Source: Roseomonas haemaphysalidis (lineage in GTDB: Bacteria > Pseudomonadota > Alphaproteobacteria > Acetobacterales > Acetobacteraceae). Taken from it: a DNA stretch of 64,000 bases. The stretch covers positions 3,656,501 through 3,720,500 of the forward strand of contig NZ_CP061177.1 of assembly GCF_017355405.1 (NCBI RefSeq), read 5' to 3'. The translations under genes and the position numbers were made by a program. This document shows positions 55,652-64,000 of the stretch, one piece after another (positions within the stretch are counted from its first letter, which is position 1; each line of letters begins with the position of its first letter). The notes under the pieces were generated by a model that worked only from the letters and a program-made list of their open reading frames with translations, did not search any database and had not been told where the DNA came from.

Positions 55652-56452
55652 ATGCTCCCCGTGATCGCCTTCCCCAACATCGACCCGGTGCTGGTGCAGT
55701 TCGGCCCGCTGGCCATCCGCTGGTACGCGCTGGCCTATATCGCCGGCATCGTCATCGGCTGGCAGTGGATGAAGCGGCTGGTGCGCCTCGGCCCCGCCGT
55801 CGCCACGCGCGAGCAGGTGGACGACTTCGTCACCTGGGCGGTGCTGGGCGTCATCCTGGGCGGCCGGCTCGGCTACACCCTGTTCTACGGCTTCGAGCGG
55901 TATCTGCACGCGCCGTGGGAGATCCTCTACGTGTGGCAGGGCGGCATGTCCTTCCACGGTGGTGCCGCGGGCGTGATCCTGGCGATCATCCTGTATTGCC
56001 GGCAGCAGAAGATCAGCATCCTCGGCTTCGGCGACCGCATCTGCGCCGTGGTGCCGGTGGGGCTGTTCTTCGGGCGGCTGGCCAACTTCATCAACGGCGA
56101 GCTGTGGGGCCGGGTGTCGGACGTGCCCTGGGCCATGGTGTTTCCGAACGGCGGCCCCCTGCCGCGCCACCCCAGCCAGCTCTACCAGGCGCTGATGGAA
56201 GGGCTGATCCTGCTGGTGATCGTGCAGATGCTGATCAGCATCCCGGCCATCCGCGCCCGCCTCGGCTTCACCGCCGGCGCGTTCCTGGCCGGCTACGGCG
56301 TGGCGCGCATGGTGGGCGAATTGTTCCGCCAGCCCGATGCGCAGCTTGGCTTCCTGTTCGCCGGCGTCACCATGGGGCAGCTGCTGTCGGTGCCCATGGT
56401 GCTGGTGGGGCTGTGGCTGATGCTGCGCGCGAAGCCGGTGGCGGCGGTCTGA
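55652..56452 (+). CDS. lgt: Prolipoprotein diacylglyceryl transferase
   Basis: A 266-residue inner-membrane enzyme that attaches diacylglycerol to the lipobox Cys of prolipoproteins. About seven helices. The Lgt signature is GRLANFINGELWGRVSD, with the catalytic HGG region FHGGAAGVILAI earlier and a conserved PRHPSQLYQALMEG. Length is normal. It follows hldD at 10 bases. Several lipoprotein substrates are predicted in this window (lptM and the genes at 48717 and 58478). Confidence 0.95.
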   Translation: MLPVIAFPNIDPVLVQFGPLAIRWYALAYIAGIVIGWQWMKRLVRLGPAVATREQVDDFVTWAVLGVILGGRLGYTLFYGFERYLHAPWEILYVWQGGMSFHGGAAGVILAIILYCRQQKISILGFGDRICAVVPVGLFFGRLANFINGELWGRVSDVPWAMVFPNGGPLPRHPSQLYQALMEGLILLVIVQMLISIPAIRARLGFTAGAFLAGYGVARMVGELFRQPDAQLGFLFAGVTMGQLLSVPMVLVGLWLMLRAKPVAAV

Positions 56453-56455
56453 GGA

Positions 56456-56593
56456 AAAGGTCGGGGGAAGGAATTCCCCCGAGCCCCCATCTTCTTTCTG
56501 TCTGCTTCTGGTTTCGGCCGTGGTGACACGGTCCCATCCACGACCATGAACCAGAAAAAAGATGGGGTTCGGGGAATTCCTTCCCCGACCTTT
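56456..56593. repeat. Long composite inverted repeat C
   Basis: Arms 56456-56500 and 56552-56593 are almost perfectly complementary. Both carry a GGGGAA...TTCCCC sub-palindrome. The left arm contains CCCCCATCTTCTTTCTG, identical to repeat B. It starts 3 bases after the lgt stop and ends 30 bases before the next gene, both codirectional. Two more complementary stretches (TTCTGGTT/AACCAGAA, CGTGG/CCACG) extend pairing into the spacer, so nearly all of it could form one hairpin or cruciform. Confidence 0.87.
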
Positions 56594-56623
56594 GCTTGCT
56601 TACCCCCCCAAGGACGAAAACCC

Positions 56624-57622
56624 GTGCCAGACCCCGAGCGCCTCGACCATTTCATGGCCCGCGCCGCCGCCGCCTACTACGCCGGCCGGGACCCCTTCGG
56701 CGCGCGGGGCGACTTCATCACGGCGCCCGAGATCAGCCAGGCCTTCGGCGAATGCCTGGGGCTGTGGGCCGCCGTGGTGTGGCAGCAGATGGGCGCGCCC
56801 GCCGTGGTGCACCTGGCCGAATGCGGCCCCGGGCGCGGCACGCTGATGGCCGACGCGCTGCGCGCCATCGGCGGCGTGATGCCGGAATTCCGCGCCGCGC
56901 TGCGGCTGCACCTGGTGGAAACCTCGCCCGCCCTGCGCGATGCGCAGCGCGCCGCCCTGGGCGAGGCCACCTGGCACGACACCCTCGCCACCCTGCCGGA
57001 CGGCCCGCTGATCCTGTTGGGCAACGAGTTCCTGGACGCGCTGCCGATCCGCCAGTTCATCCGCCGCGGCACCGGGTGGATGGAGCGCTTTGTCCGGGAC
57101 GGCGGCTTCGTGGAGCAGCCGGCCGGGGCCCCCGCCCTGCCCGCCACGGCGCCGGAGGGCGAGATCCGCGAATGGGGCGAGGCGGCGGAGGCGCTGGTCG
57201 CGGCCCTCGCCGCCCGGCTGGCCACGCAAGGCGGCGCCGCGCTGTTTCTGGACTACGGCCCGGCCGCAAGCGGCCCCGGCGACAGCCTGCAGGCGCTGTC
57301 CCGCCACGGCGCCGCCGACCCGCTGGGCCCGCCGGGCGAGGCCGACATCACCGCGCATGTGGACTTCGCGGCCCTGGCGCGCGCCGCGGGGGCGCAGGGG
57401 GCCACCGCGCATGGTCCGGTGCCGCAGGGGCTGTTCCTGCAATCGCTCGGGCTGGTGTCGCGGGCTGCCATGCTGGCGCGCGCCGCGCCGCGCACGGCGG
57501 GCCTGCAGCTGTCCGCCGCCCAGCGGCTGGTCGCGCCGGAAGGCATGGGGCGGCTGTTCAAGGCGCTGGCGCTGTGCCACCCAGGGCAACCCGTCCCGCC
57601 CGGCTTCGAGGGAAACGCCTGA
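56624..57622 (+). CDS. SAM-dependent methyltransferase, MidA/NDUFAF7 family
   Basis: A 332-residue class I methyltransferase of COG1565. The N-terminus is AAYYAGRDPFGARGDFITAP, the SAM motif I is HLAECGPGRGTLMADAL, and LILLGNEFLDALPIRQFI follows. The eukaryotic homologue NDUFAF7 dimethylates an arginine of complex I subunit NDUFS2. The bacterial role is probably similar but unproven. The GTG at 56624 follows AAGGA. It is three bases from the next gene (pgeF), and these two are often neighbours of lgt. Confidence 0.85.
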   Translation: MPDPERLDHFMARAAAAYYAGRDPFGARGDFITAPEISQAFGECLGLWAAVVWQQMGAPAVVHLAECGPGRGTLMADALRAIGGVMPEFRAALRLHLVETSPALRDAQRAALGEATWHDTLATLPDGPLILLGNEFLDALPIRQFIRRGTGWMERFVRDGGFVEQPAGAPALPATAPEGEIREWGEAAEALVAALAARLATQGGAALFLDYGPAASGPGDSLQALSRHGAADPLGPPGEADITAHVDFAALARAAGAQGATAHGPVPQGLFLQSLGLVSRAAMLARAAPRTAGLQLSAAQRLVAPEGMGRLFKALALCHPGQPVPPGFEGNA

Positions 57623-57624
57623 GC

Positions 57625-58410
57625 ATGACCGCTGAATTCCTGTCCGACCCGGCGCTGGCCGGGCTGCCGCACGGCTTCTTCACCCGCAACGGCGGCGTGT
57701 CCGAAGGCCGCTTCGCGTCGCTGAACTGCTCCCTGTCCGGCCGTGACGATGCCGCGGCGGTGGCCGAGAACCGCGCCCGCGCGATGGCCGCGCTGGGCCT
57801 GCGGGCGGACAGCCTCAGCGGCCTGTTCCAGGTGCACGGCCCGGCGGTGGCGCATGTCCGCAGCCCCATCCCGCTGGACGCCCGGCCCCAGGCCGACGCC
57901 ATGGTCACCGACCGCCCCGGCATCACGCTCGGCATCGTCACCGCCGACTGCGCGCCCGTGCTGTTCGCCGACGCCGCGGCCGGCGTGGTCGGCGCCGCCC
58001 ATGCCGGCTGGCGCGGCGCGGTGGGCGGCGTGCTGGAAGCGACGCTGGACGCCATGGAGGAGCTGGGCGCCACGCGCGGCCGCGTTGTCGCCGTGGTCGG
58101 CCCCTGCATCCGCCAGCCGTCCTACGAGGTCGCGCCCGACATGCGAAACGCGGCCCTGGCCGCCAGCGCCGGCGCCGCCCGCTTTTTCGCGCCCGGCGCG
58201 CGGCCCGACCGCTGGATGTTCGACCTCGCCGGCTATTGCGCCGCGCGGCTGCGCGACGCGGGCGCCGCCGGCGTTTCCGTGGTGGCCGCCGACACGCTGG
58301 CCGAGGAAGACCGCTTCTTCTCCTACCGCCGCAACACGCTGCAGGCCGGCGGCGGGCCGATCGGCCACCAACTTTCGGCCATCGCCCTCCCCGCGCCGGC
58401 CCTGGGCTGA
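57625..58410 (+). CDS. pgeF: Peptidoglycan editing factor PgeF (laccase-domain protein)
   Basis: A 261-residue protein of the YfiH/PgeF family, which removes misincorporated L-serine in UDP-MurNAc precursors. Conserved regions are PHGFFTRNGGVSEGRF, IVTADCAPVLFAD with the Cys, and AAHAGWRGAVGG with the His. The Cys/His metal site is intact. Length is normal. It begins 2 bases after the upstream methyltransferase stop, probably one transcript with hldD-lgt. Confidence 0.93.
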   Translation: MTAEFLSDPALAGLPHGFFTRNGGVSEGRFASLNCSLSGRDDAAAVAENRARAMAALGLRADSLSGLFQVHGPAVAHVRSPIPLDARPQADAMVTDRPGITLGIVTADCAPVLFADAAAGVVGAAHAGWRGAVGGVLEATLDAMEELGATRGRVVAVVGPCIRQPSYEVAPDMRNAALAASAGAARFFAPGARPDRWMFDLAGYCAARLRDAGAAGVSVVAADTLAEEDRFFSYRRNTLQAGGGPIGHQLSAIALPAPALG

Positions 58411-58419
58411 GGCGGCGAC

Positions 58420-58491
58420 ATGCCCTATCTGCTGCTGTTCGGCGTCCTGCTGCTTCTCACCATGATGGTTTCCTGCATTGCCCTGGTTTAA
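58420..58491 (+). CDS. 23-residue hydrophobic micro-ORF, putative
   Basis: ATG at 58420, after GAGGCGG, to TAA at 58489-58491. The peptide is one hydrophobic helix, MPYLLLFGVLLLLTM and then MVSCIALV. Its end overlaps the TTG start of the lipoprotein gene by 14 bases in another frame. It could be a small membrane peptide or a leader that couples translation to that weak start. Conservation is untested. Confidence 0.35.
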   Translation: MPYLLLFGVLLLLTMMVSCIALV

Positions 58492-59479
58492 CCGACGCCA
58501 CCTCGCGCTGGTCCTGCTGCTGCTGGGCACCGCCTGCGGCGACCTCAGGCCCTATGCCGGCAATGCCGGCGTCAACGCCGCGCGCCTGGCGCTGCCGCCG
58601 GCCTATCGCATCGCCGTGCCGCCGCCCACCGACGTGCTGCTGACCGACGAGGCCACGCGCGACCTGGCGGAAGCCATGGCGCTGGCGCTGCGCGACGCCG
58701 AGGTGCCCGCCGCCGTGACGACGCCGCAGCCGCTGGACCTGCAGCTCAACATCGTGGCCAGCAGCCCGCGCGACAACCGCGGCGTGGTGGTGCCGCGCTA
58801 CACGCTGAACACCGCCGACGGCGCCTCGCTGGCCAGCAACACCGGCGCGCCCGTGCCGCTCGCCACCTGGGCGACGGAGGCCCCCGCGCTGTTCAAGCGG
58901 CTGGGCGAGCGCGACGCCCCCGGCATCGCCAGCCTGCTGGCGGGCATCGAGGCCGCGCGCAAGGCCAACCTGCCCGATGCCCTGACCGGCAAGGGCCCGC
59001 CCCGCCTGCGCCTGGTGCCCGTGACCGGCGCCCCCGGCGACGGCAACACCGCGCTGACCACCCGCATGCAGGAATTCCTGACCCGCCGCGGCGTGGTGCC
59101 GCAGAACAACGCCGAGGGTGCCGACTTCGCCGTGGAAGGCCATGTCACCATGGTCGATTCCGCGCCCGGCAAGCAGCGCGTGGAAGTGCTTTGGACCGTG
59201 ACGCGGCGCGACGGCATCGAGCTCGGCCGCGTGCTGCAGATGAACGAGGTGCCCAAGGGCACGCTCAACCGCTTCTGGGCCGACGTCGCCTATGTGGTGG
59301 CCGAGGAAGCCTCGGGCGGCATTCGCGACGTGCTGGCCAACGCGGGCGCGCCGCCGGGGCCGCAAAGCGCGCCGGAAGCGCCGCCGCGCGGCGGCGCCAC
59401 CCCCCCGCCCGTGCCCGCCGCCGCCACGGGCGCCCCGCCCGCCGCCATTCCCGCGGCGGCGCCCCCCGCGCGCCGCTGA
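58478..59479 (+). CDS. Putative lipoprotein of unknown function
   Basis: A 333-residue protein. The signal (RRHLALVLLLLGTACG) ends in a lipobox LGTAC with Cys20, so it should be lipidated. The mature part is a mixed alpha/beta region with no recognised motif, then a Pro/Ala-rich tail (~residues 290-333). The start is a TTG at 58478, the only in-frame one close to the signal. It overlaps the micro-ORF, which may help ribosomes reach it. Confidence 0.65.
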   Translation: MPWFNRRHLALVLLLLGTACGDLRPYAGNAGVNAARLALPPAYRIAVPPPTDVLLTDEATRDLAEAMALALRDAEVPAAVTTPQPLDLQLNIVASSPRDNRGVVVPRYTLNTADGASLASNTGAPVPLATWATEAPALFKRLGERDAPGIASLLAGIEAARKANLPDALTGKGPPRLRLVPVTGAPGDGNTALTTRMQEFLTRRGVVPQNNAEGADFAVEGHVTMVDSAPGKQRVEVLWTVTRRDGIELGRVLQMNEVPKGTLNRFWADVAYVVAEEASGGIRDVLANAGAPPGPQSAPEAPPRGGATPPPVPAAATGAPPAAIPAAAPPARR

Positions 59480-59490
59480 AGGAGCCCGCC

Positions 59491-60306
59491 ATGCCCCGCC
59501 CGCCGGTCGGCCGCGACACCACGCTGTGCATGTCCCTGTCCGGCCGCCCCGGCAACTTCGGGTCGCGCTTCCACAACCACCTGTACGAGGCGATGGGGCT
59601 GGACTTTCTGTACAAGGCCTTCACCACGCGCGACCTTTCGGCGGCGGTGGGCGGCGTGCGGGCGCTGGGCATCCGCGGCTGCGCCGTGTCCATGCCGTTC
59701 AAGGAAGCCTGCATCCCGCTGCTGGACGGCCTTGCCCCCTCGGCGGCGGCGATCGAATCCGTCAACACCATCGTCAACGACGATGGCCGGCTGACCGGGC
59801 ACAACACCGACTACGCGGCCATCGCGCCGCTGTTGCGCCGGCATGGCGTGGCGCCGGGCACGCCATTCGTCGCGCGCGGCTCCGGCGGCATGGCCAAGGC
59901 GGTGGTCTCGGCCCTGCGCGACGAGGGCTTTCGCCACGGCACCGTGGTGTCGCGCAACGAGGCGGCGGGGCGCCGGCTGGCGGAAGCCTGCGGCTTTCGC
60001 TGGCAAGCGGAGGCGACGGGCGCGCCGCTCCTGGTCAACATCACCCCCATCGGCATGCAGGGCGGCCCCGAGGCGGAGGAGCTGAGCTTCCCCGAGGCGC
60101 TGGTCGCCGGGGCGCAGGCGGTGTTCGACGTGGTGCTGCTGCCTTCGGAAACGCCTCTGATCCGCTGCGCCCGCGCGCTGGGCAAGACCGTGATCACCGG
60201 CATGGAGGTGGCGGTGCTGCAGGCGGTGGAGCAGTTCCGGCTCTACACCGGCCTGTCGCCCAGCGAGGCGCAGATCGCGGCGGCGGCGGCATACGCGCGC
60301 AGCTAG
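59491..60306 (+). CDS. Shikimate/quinate dehydrogenase-like protein (AroE family)
   Basis: A 271-residue AroE-fold protein. Substrate-domain features are CAVSMPFKEACIPLLD (usually SxPxK) and SVNTIVNDDGRLTGHNTDY, with the conserved Asn, Thr and Asp. The cofactor loop GSGGMAKAVVSALRDEG and the end ITGMEVAVLQAVEQFRLYTG are present. It is close to, but not a textbook, AroE, and may act on shikimate or quinate. The ATG at 59491 follows GAAGGAG. It ends 1 base before the convergent exonuclease gene. Confidence 0.8.
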   Translation: MPRPPVGRDTTLCMSLSGRPGNFGSRFHNHLYEAMGLDFLYKAFTTRDLSAAVGGVRALGIRGCAVSMPFKEACIPLLDGLAPSAAAIESVNTIVNDDGRLTGHNTDYAAIAPLLRRHGVAPGTPFVARGSGGMAKAVVSALRDEGFRHGTVVSRNEAAGRRLAEACGFRWQAEATGAPLLVNITPIGMQGGPEAEELSFPEALVAGAQAVFDVVLLPSETPLIRCARALGKTVITGMEVAVLQAVEQFRLYTGLSPSEAQIAAAAAYARS

Positions 60307-60307
60307 C

Positions 60308-61183
60308 TCACGCCCCCACGCTTTCGGCCAGCCGCAGGAACGTGGCTTCCGCCAGCACCTGCGGCCGCCCGCCCGCCGCCTGCTGCAGCGCGCGCACGGC
60401 GCGCAGCTTGGCGGGGCCGGGTGCTGCGCCCACCACCACGTAGTCCGTCAGGCGGTTGGGCACCGATTGCCGCCGGGCGCCGCAGCGCGCCAGCACGGCG
60501 GCGGCCTCGTCGCGCCCCATGCTGTCCAGCTCGCCGGTCAGCACCACGCGCTTGCCGGCCAGGGTCAGCACGGCGGCGTCGGCCCCGGCGGGCTCCGGCC
60601 GGGCGGACCGCTCGTTGCCGGGCGGGATCAGCGGGCCGCAGGCCCCGTGCGGCCGGCCGTCCAGCCAGCGCAGCACGCTGGCGGCCAGCACCGCATCCTC
60701 GAAGGCACCGTGCACCCGCCCCTGCCGCCGCAGCCCCAGATGGGCGATGGCGCTGTCCAGCCCGCCCGACCGGCCGCCGGACCGCGCGCGCCATTCCCGC
60801 ATGGTGCAGCGCGTGCCGGCGAGCCGCGCCAGCGGCGGCGCGCCGTGCAGCGACAGCTCGCGGTCCAGCATGCGGGTGTCGAAGTCCAGGTTGTGCGCGG
60901 CCAGCGCGGCGCCGTCAAAGAAGCCCCGCACCTCCGCCAGATGCTCGCCGAAGCGGGGCTGCACGGCGAGGTAGCCAGCGGACAGGCCGTGCACGCGCTC
61001 GGCCGCCCAGTGGCTGTCGCGGCCGGGGTTGAACACCAGGTGCAGGCTGGCCCGCAGCTCCAGCGCCGGGCACAGCCGCACGGCGCCGAGCGACACCACG
61101 CGGTCCCCGGCGCCGACGCCGGTGGTTTCCGTGTCGAACACGACGATGTCGCGGCTGTCGGGGCGGGGCGCTTGGGGCGGCAT
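60308..61183 (-). CDS. DnaQ-like 3'-5' exonuclease with C-terminal BRCT domain
   Basis: A 291-residue protein. The exonuclease (about residues 12-180) has DEDDh residues: DTETTG at the start, [11 protein letters not shown] in the middle and the His/Asp of [12 protein letters not shown]. The C-terminal ~75 residues ([20 protein letters not shown] then [20 protein letters not shown]) are a BRCT domain. This architecture suggests a DNA repair or replication exonuclease that recognises phosphorylated or broken DNA ends. ATG at 61183 gives the cleanest start. Confidence 0.82.
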   Translation of the reverse strand: MPPQAPRPDSRDIVVFDTETTGVGAGDRVVSLGAVRLCPALELRASLHLVFNPGRDSHWAAERVHGLSAGYLAVQPRFGEHLAEVRGFFDGAALAAHNLDFDTRMLDRELSLHGAPPLARLAGTRCTMREWRARSGGRSGGLDSAIAHLGLRRQGRVHGAFEDAVLAASVLRWLDGRPHGACGPLIPPGNERSARPEPAGADAAVLTLAGKRVVLTGELDSMGRDEAAAVLARCGARRQSVPNRLTDYVVVGAAPGPAKLRAVRALQQAAGGRPQVLAEATFLRLAESVGA

Positions 61184-61412
61184 GGCGGCCACTCTAGGTC
61201 GGGCGGAGACGGTGCCGCAATCCGGGCTCATTGCGCGAAACATCGCCCGGCCGCCATGCCGTTGTCGCGGCGGATTGATCGTGGCATGCGCATGGCGCGC
61301 ATGCGGGGCGTGGCTCGGCAATGGACAGACCCCCGCCACGTTGCTACCACGCGCCCGCCCTCGCCGGGTCGGCTTCCCGCCGGCCGGACCCGCTTCGGAG
61401 AAGCCAGTTCCG

Positions 61413-62345
<933 letters not shown>

Positions 62346-62362
62346 ACGGGTCTGCACGGCCC

Positions 62363-62387
62363 GGGCGGCGCGTCCCGCGCGCCGCCC
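62363..62387. terminator. GC hairpin after prs
   Basis: Perfect 10-bp stem (62363-62372 with 62378-62387), loop TCCCG, 17 bases past the prs stop. No T-run follows, only Cs and TTG, so termination is possible but not strong. Confidence 0.45.
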
Positions 62388-62452
62388 CCCCCTTGTGGCC
62401 GGGCGCGCGCCCGCCGATGCTGCGCCGCGTCTGAGACAAGGGATCGCCCTCG

Positions 62453-63076
62453 ATGAAGCTGTTCTATTCGCCCGGCGCCTGCTCCGTGGGCATCCACATC
62501 GTGCTGGAGGAGATCGGCAAGCCGTTCTCGCTGGAGCTGGTGTCGCTCAAGGAGCAGGCGCAGAACACGCCGCAGTTCCGGGCGCTGAACCCCAAGGGCA
62601 AGATCCCGCTGCTCCAGCGCGACGATGGCAGCCTCCTCGGGCAATACACCGCCATCGCCTTCTGGCTGGCGGCCAGCAACCCCGAGGCCGGGCTGTGGCC
62701 CACCGGGCTGGAAGCGCAGACCCGCGCGCTGGAATTCGTCGACTACATCACCGGCACGGTGCACCCGCAGGGCTTCACCCGGCAGTTCCGCGCCGGCATG
62801 TTCACCCCCAGCGAGGCCGACCAGCCCAAGGTGGTGGAGCAGGGCAAGGCCCTGGCCGCCAAGTGCTTCGAGGTGATCGACAGCCAGTGGCGCGGCGACA
62901 CCTGGGTGATGCCGGAAGGCTACGGGCTGGCCGATTCCGCGATGTTCTTCGTGTCCTTCTGGGCGATCAAGCGGGTCGGCATGCCGGTGCCCGCGCGCAT
63001 CACGGCGCATTACCAGGCCATGCTGGGCCGCCCCGCCGTGCAGCGCGCGCTCGCCGCTTCCGGCATGGCGGCATGA
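62453..63076 (+). CDS. gst: Beta-class glutathione S-transferase
   Basis: A 207-residue GST. The N-terminal thioredoxin-like domain begins MKLFYSPGACSVGIHIVLEE with Cys10, the beta-class position, and NPKGKIPLLQRDDGSLLGQ contains the cis-Pro. The all-helical C-domain follows. It could conjugate glutathione to electrophiles or act in redox buffering. The substrate is unknown. Its last codons overlap the next gene's start by four bases (ATGA). Confidence 0.88.
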   Translation: MKLFYSPGACSVGIHIVLEEIGKPFSLELVSLKEQAQNTPQFRALNPKGKIPLLQRDDGSLLGQYTAIAFWLAASNPEAGLWPTGLEAQTRALEFVDYITGTVHPQGFTRQFRAGMFTPSEADQPKVVEQGKALAAKCFEVIDSQWRGDTWVMPEGYGLADSAMFFVSFWAIKRVGMPVPARITAHYQAMLGRPAVQRALAASGMAA

Positions 63077-63669
63077 GCCTGTCCCTGCCCCGCGCCACGC
63101 CCTTCTGGTTTCTGCGCCACGGCGAAACCGACTGGAACGCCCGCGGCCTCAGCCAGGGCAACGTGGACATCCCGCTGAACGCCGTGGGCCACGCGCAGGC
63201 CGAGCGCGCGGCGGTGGCCCTGGCCGCGGCCAGGGGCACGCCGCGCGCCATCGCCAGCATCGTCTGCTCGCCCCTCGGCCGCGCGCGGGACACCGCCGCG
63301 GTGGCGGCGTCCCTGCTGGGCCTTCCGGTGGAGATCGAGGACGACCTGCGGGAAGTCTCCTTCGGCGTGCAGGAAGGCCAGGAGATGGGCGGCTGGTTCG
63401 ACGACTGGGTGGAAGGCCGCTTCACGCCGGAAGGCGCGGAAAGCTTCGCCCAGCTGCGCGAACGCACCGTCGCGGTGCTGGACCGCTGCCTGGCCCGCCC
63501 GGGTCCGGTGCTGGTGGTGGCGCATGGCGCGCTGTGGCGGGCCTTCCGCCAGGCGGCGGGGCTGCCGGCCAATGTGCGCACCCCCAACGCCCTGCCGCTC
63601 TGGGTGACGCCGCCGGCGCCGGGCGAGACGGCCTGGCAGTTCGAGCCCGCCGCCCTGCCGGATCTCTAG
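63073..63669 (+). CDS. Histidine phosphatase (phosphoglycerate mutase-like) family protein
   Basis: A 198-residue protein. The phospho-His motif is FLRHGETDWNARGLSQG near the N-terminus, the second Arg is in VCSPLGRARDTAA, and the second His is in LVVAHGALWRAFRQAAG. The active site is thus complete. The family covers phosphoglycerate mutases, CobC and alpha-ribazole phosphatases and others. The substrate here is unclear. It is translationally coupled to gst. Confidence 0.85.
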   Translation: MSLSLPRATPFWFLRHGETDWNARGLSQGNVDIPLNAVGHAQAERAAVALAAARGTPRAIASIVCSPLGRARDTAAVAASLLGLPVEIEDDLREVSFGVQEGQEMGGWFDDWVEGRFTPEGAESFAQLRERTVAVLDRCLARPGPVLVVAHGALWRAFRQAAGLPANVRTPNALPLWVTPPAPGETAWQFEPAALPDL

Positions 63670-63676
63670 GCCACAT

Positions 63677-63700
63677 CCCGGCACATCGCATTGTGCCGGG
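63677..63700 (+). terminator. Hairpin after the histidine phosphatase gene
   Basis: Perfect 9-bp stem (63677-63685 with 63692-63700), loop TCGCAT, 8 bases past the stop and just before the rplY promoter region. There is no T-run. Confidence 0.4.
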
Positions 63701-63719
63701 CCGCGCCGTCTGCTAGACC
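63691..63719 (+). promoter_or_regulatory. Candidate rplY promoter
   Basis: TTGTGC (63691-63696), a 17-base spacer and TAGACC (63714-63719), 126 bases before the rplY start. Hexamers are moderate and the upstream part overlaps the hairpin. Sequence-based only. Confidence 0.3.
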
Positions 63720-63844
63720 CCGCGCCGCGCGCTGGCACCCCTGGAGGCCGGCGCGTTCGTCCGTGGGCAATCCTGCCCGGGGCGTTTGGCAAGGCGCCCC
63801 GGCATCGGCCGGCGCGGCGCCTCTGATGAGCGGAGCACGGATTT

Positions 63845-64000
63845 ATGGTCCAAACCATTCGGATCGAGGCCGAGGCGCGCGAGTTGGCCGGTAAGGGGGC
63901 GGCGCGCGCGACTCGGAAGCAGGGCATGGTCCCCGCGGTCATCTACGGTGCCAAGGAGGAGGCGATCCTGATCGCCCTCGACCCGCGCGACGTGATGAAG
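63845..64000 (+). CDS. rplY: 50S ribosomal protein L25 (Ctc-type), 5' end only
   Basis: The first 52 codons of an L25 protein, running off the window. The start [20 protein letters not shown], then [20 protein letters not shown], matches the 5S-rRNA-binding N-domain of L25/TL5. Longer Ctc-type versions have a C-terminal extension, not visible here. It is the ribosomal protein that usually lies close to prs and pth. Confidence 0.9.
   Translation, partial: MVQTIRIEAEARELAGKGAARATRKQGMVPAVIYGAKEEAILIALDPRDVMK

Overview
The window looks like ordinary chromosome from a high-GC alphaproteobacterium, most likely an Acetobacteraceae (Roseomonas-like) species. The pointers are: very high GC with GC-rich third codon positions throughout; a CtrA cell-cycle regulator and a ChpT phosphotransferase flanking a chemotaxis operon; the order glyQ-glyS-ppdK; an alphaproteobacterial TIGR02302 protein; and a PhaR/PhaC/PhaA polyester module. 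The taxonomic call is inference. No phylogenetic marker was aligned.

Layout. 1-2651: end of an LPS-type glycosyltransferase gene, ygfZ, and a divergent argP-argO pair (regulator and basic amino acid exporter). 2701-8476: ppdK, glyS, glyQ on the minus strand. 8581-12840: a SnoaL protein, a membrane diguanylate cyclase, an M29 aminopeptidase, a DUF1345 protein and a PLP threonine/serine dehydratase. 13201-20024: a seven-gene plus-strand operon with a Tat-exported sugar-type binding protein, two permeases, an ATPase, an SDR, an HD hydrolase and a malate/lactate-type dehydrogenase. It appears to take up and oxidise an unidentified sugar or sugar acid. 20297-21937: a short opgH-like glucan glucosyltransferase bracketed by two long inverted repeats. 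22066-28073 (minus): argH-lptM-lysA-TIGR02302, with a 2'-5' RNA ligase-like gene opposing lptM.

28089-31804: a periplasmic thioredoxin, an amidase, an orphan TRAP-type binding protein and an XRE regulator. 31970-35540: the PHA block, phaR diverging from a small Pro-rich protein, PhaC and PhaA. 35869-42847: ctrA converging on chpT-cheA-cheW-cheY-cheB-cheR. 42962-48681: DUF3553, a TSUP transporter, moaA, two small membrane proteins, and an AlgI/AlgJ-like polysaccharide acetylation pair. 48717-50856: a lipoprotein and two tandem TerC paralogues. 50982-54489: purB, DUF2254, a Tyr/Pro-rich secreted peptide and ubiK. 54649-60306: an hldD-like epimerase, lgt, a third inverted repeat, a MidA-type methyltransferase, pgeF, a 23-codon membrane micro-ORF, a lipoprotein and an AroE-like dehydrogenase. 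60308-64000: a DnaQ-BRCT exonuclease (minus), prs, a GST, a histidine phosphatase and the start of rplY.

Genes are closely packed, often with ATGA or GTGA stop/start overlaps, so most blocks probably form operons. I saw no tRNA, rRNA, CRISPR array, transposase, phage gene or replication origin. The features least explained by standard annotation are a family of three long composite inverted repeats (20043-20252, 21932-22062, 56456-56593) placed just after stop codons, a roughly 212-base out-of-frame overlap in the PHA operon, and two very small genes (lptM and a 23-codon micro-ORF). I found no convincing new multi-gene system.
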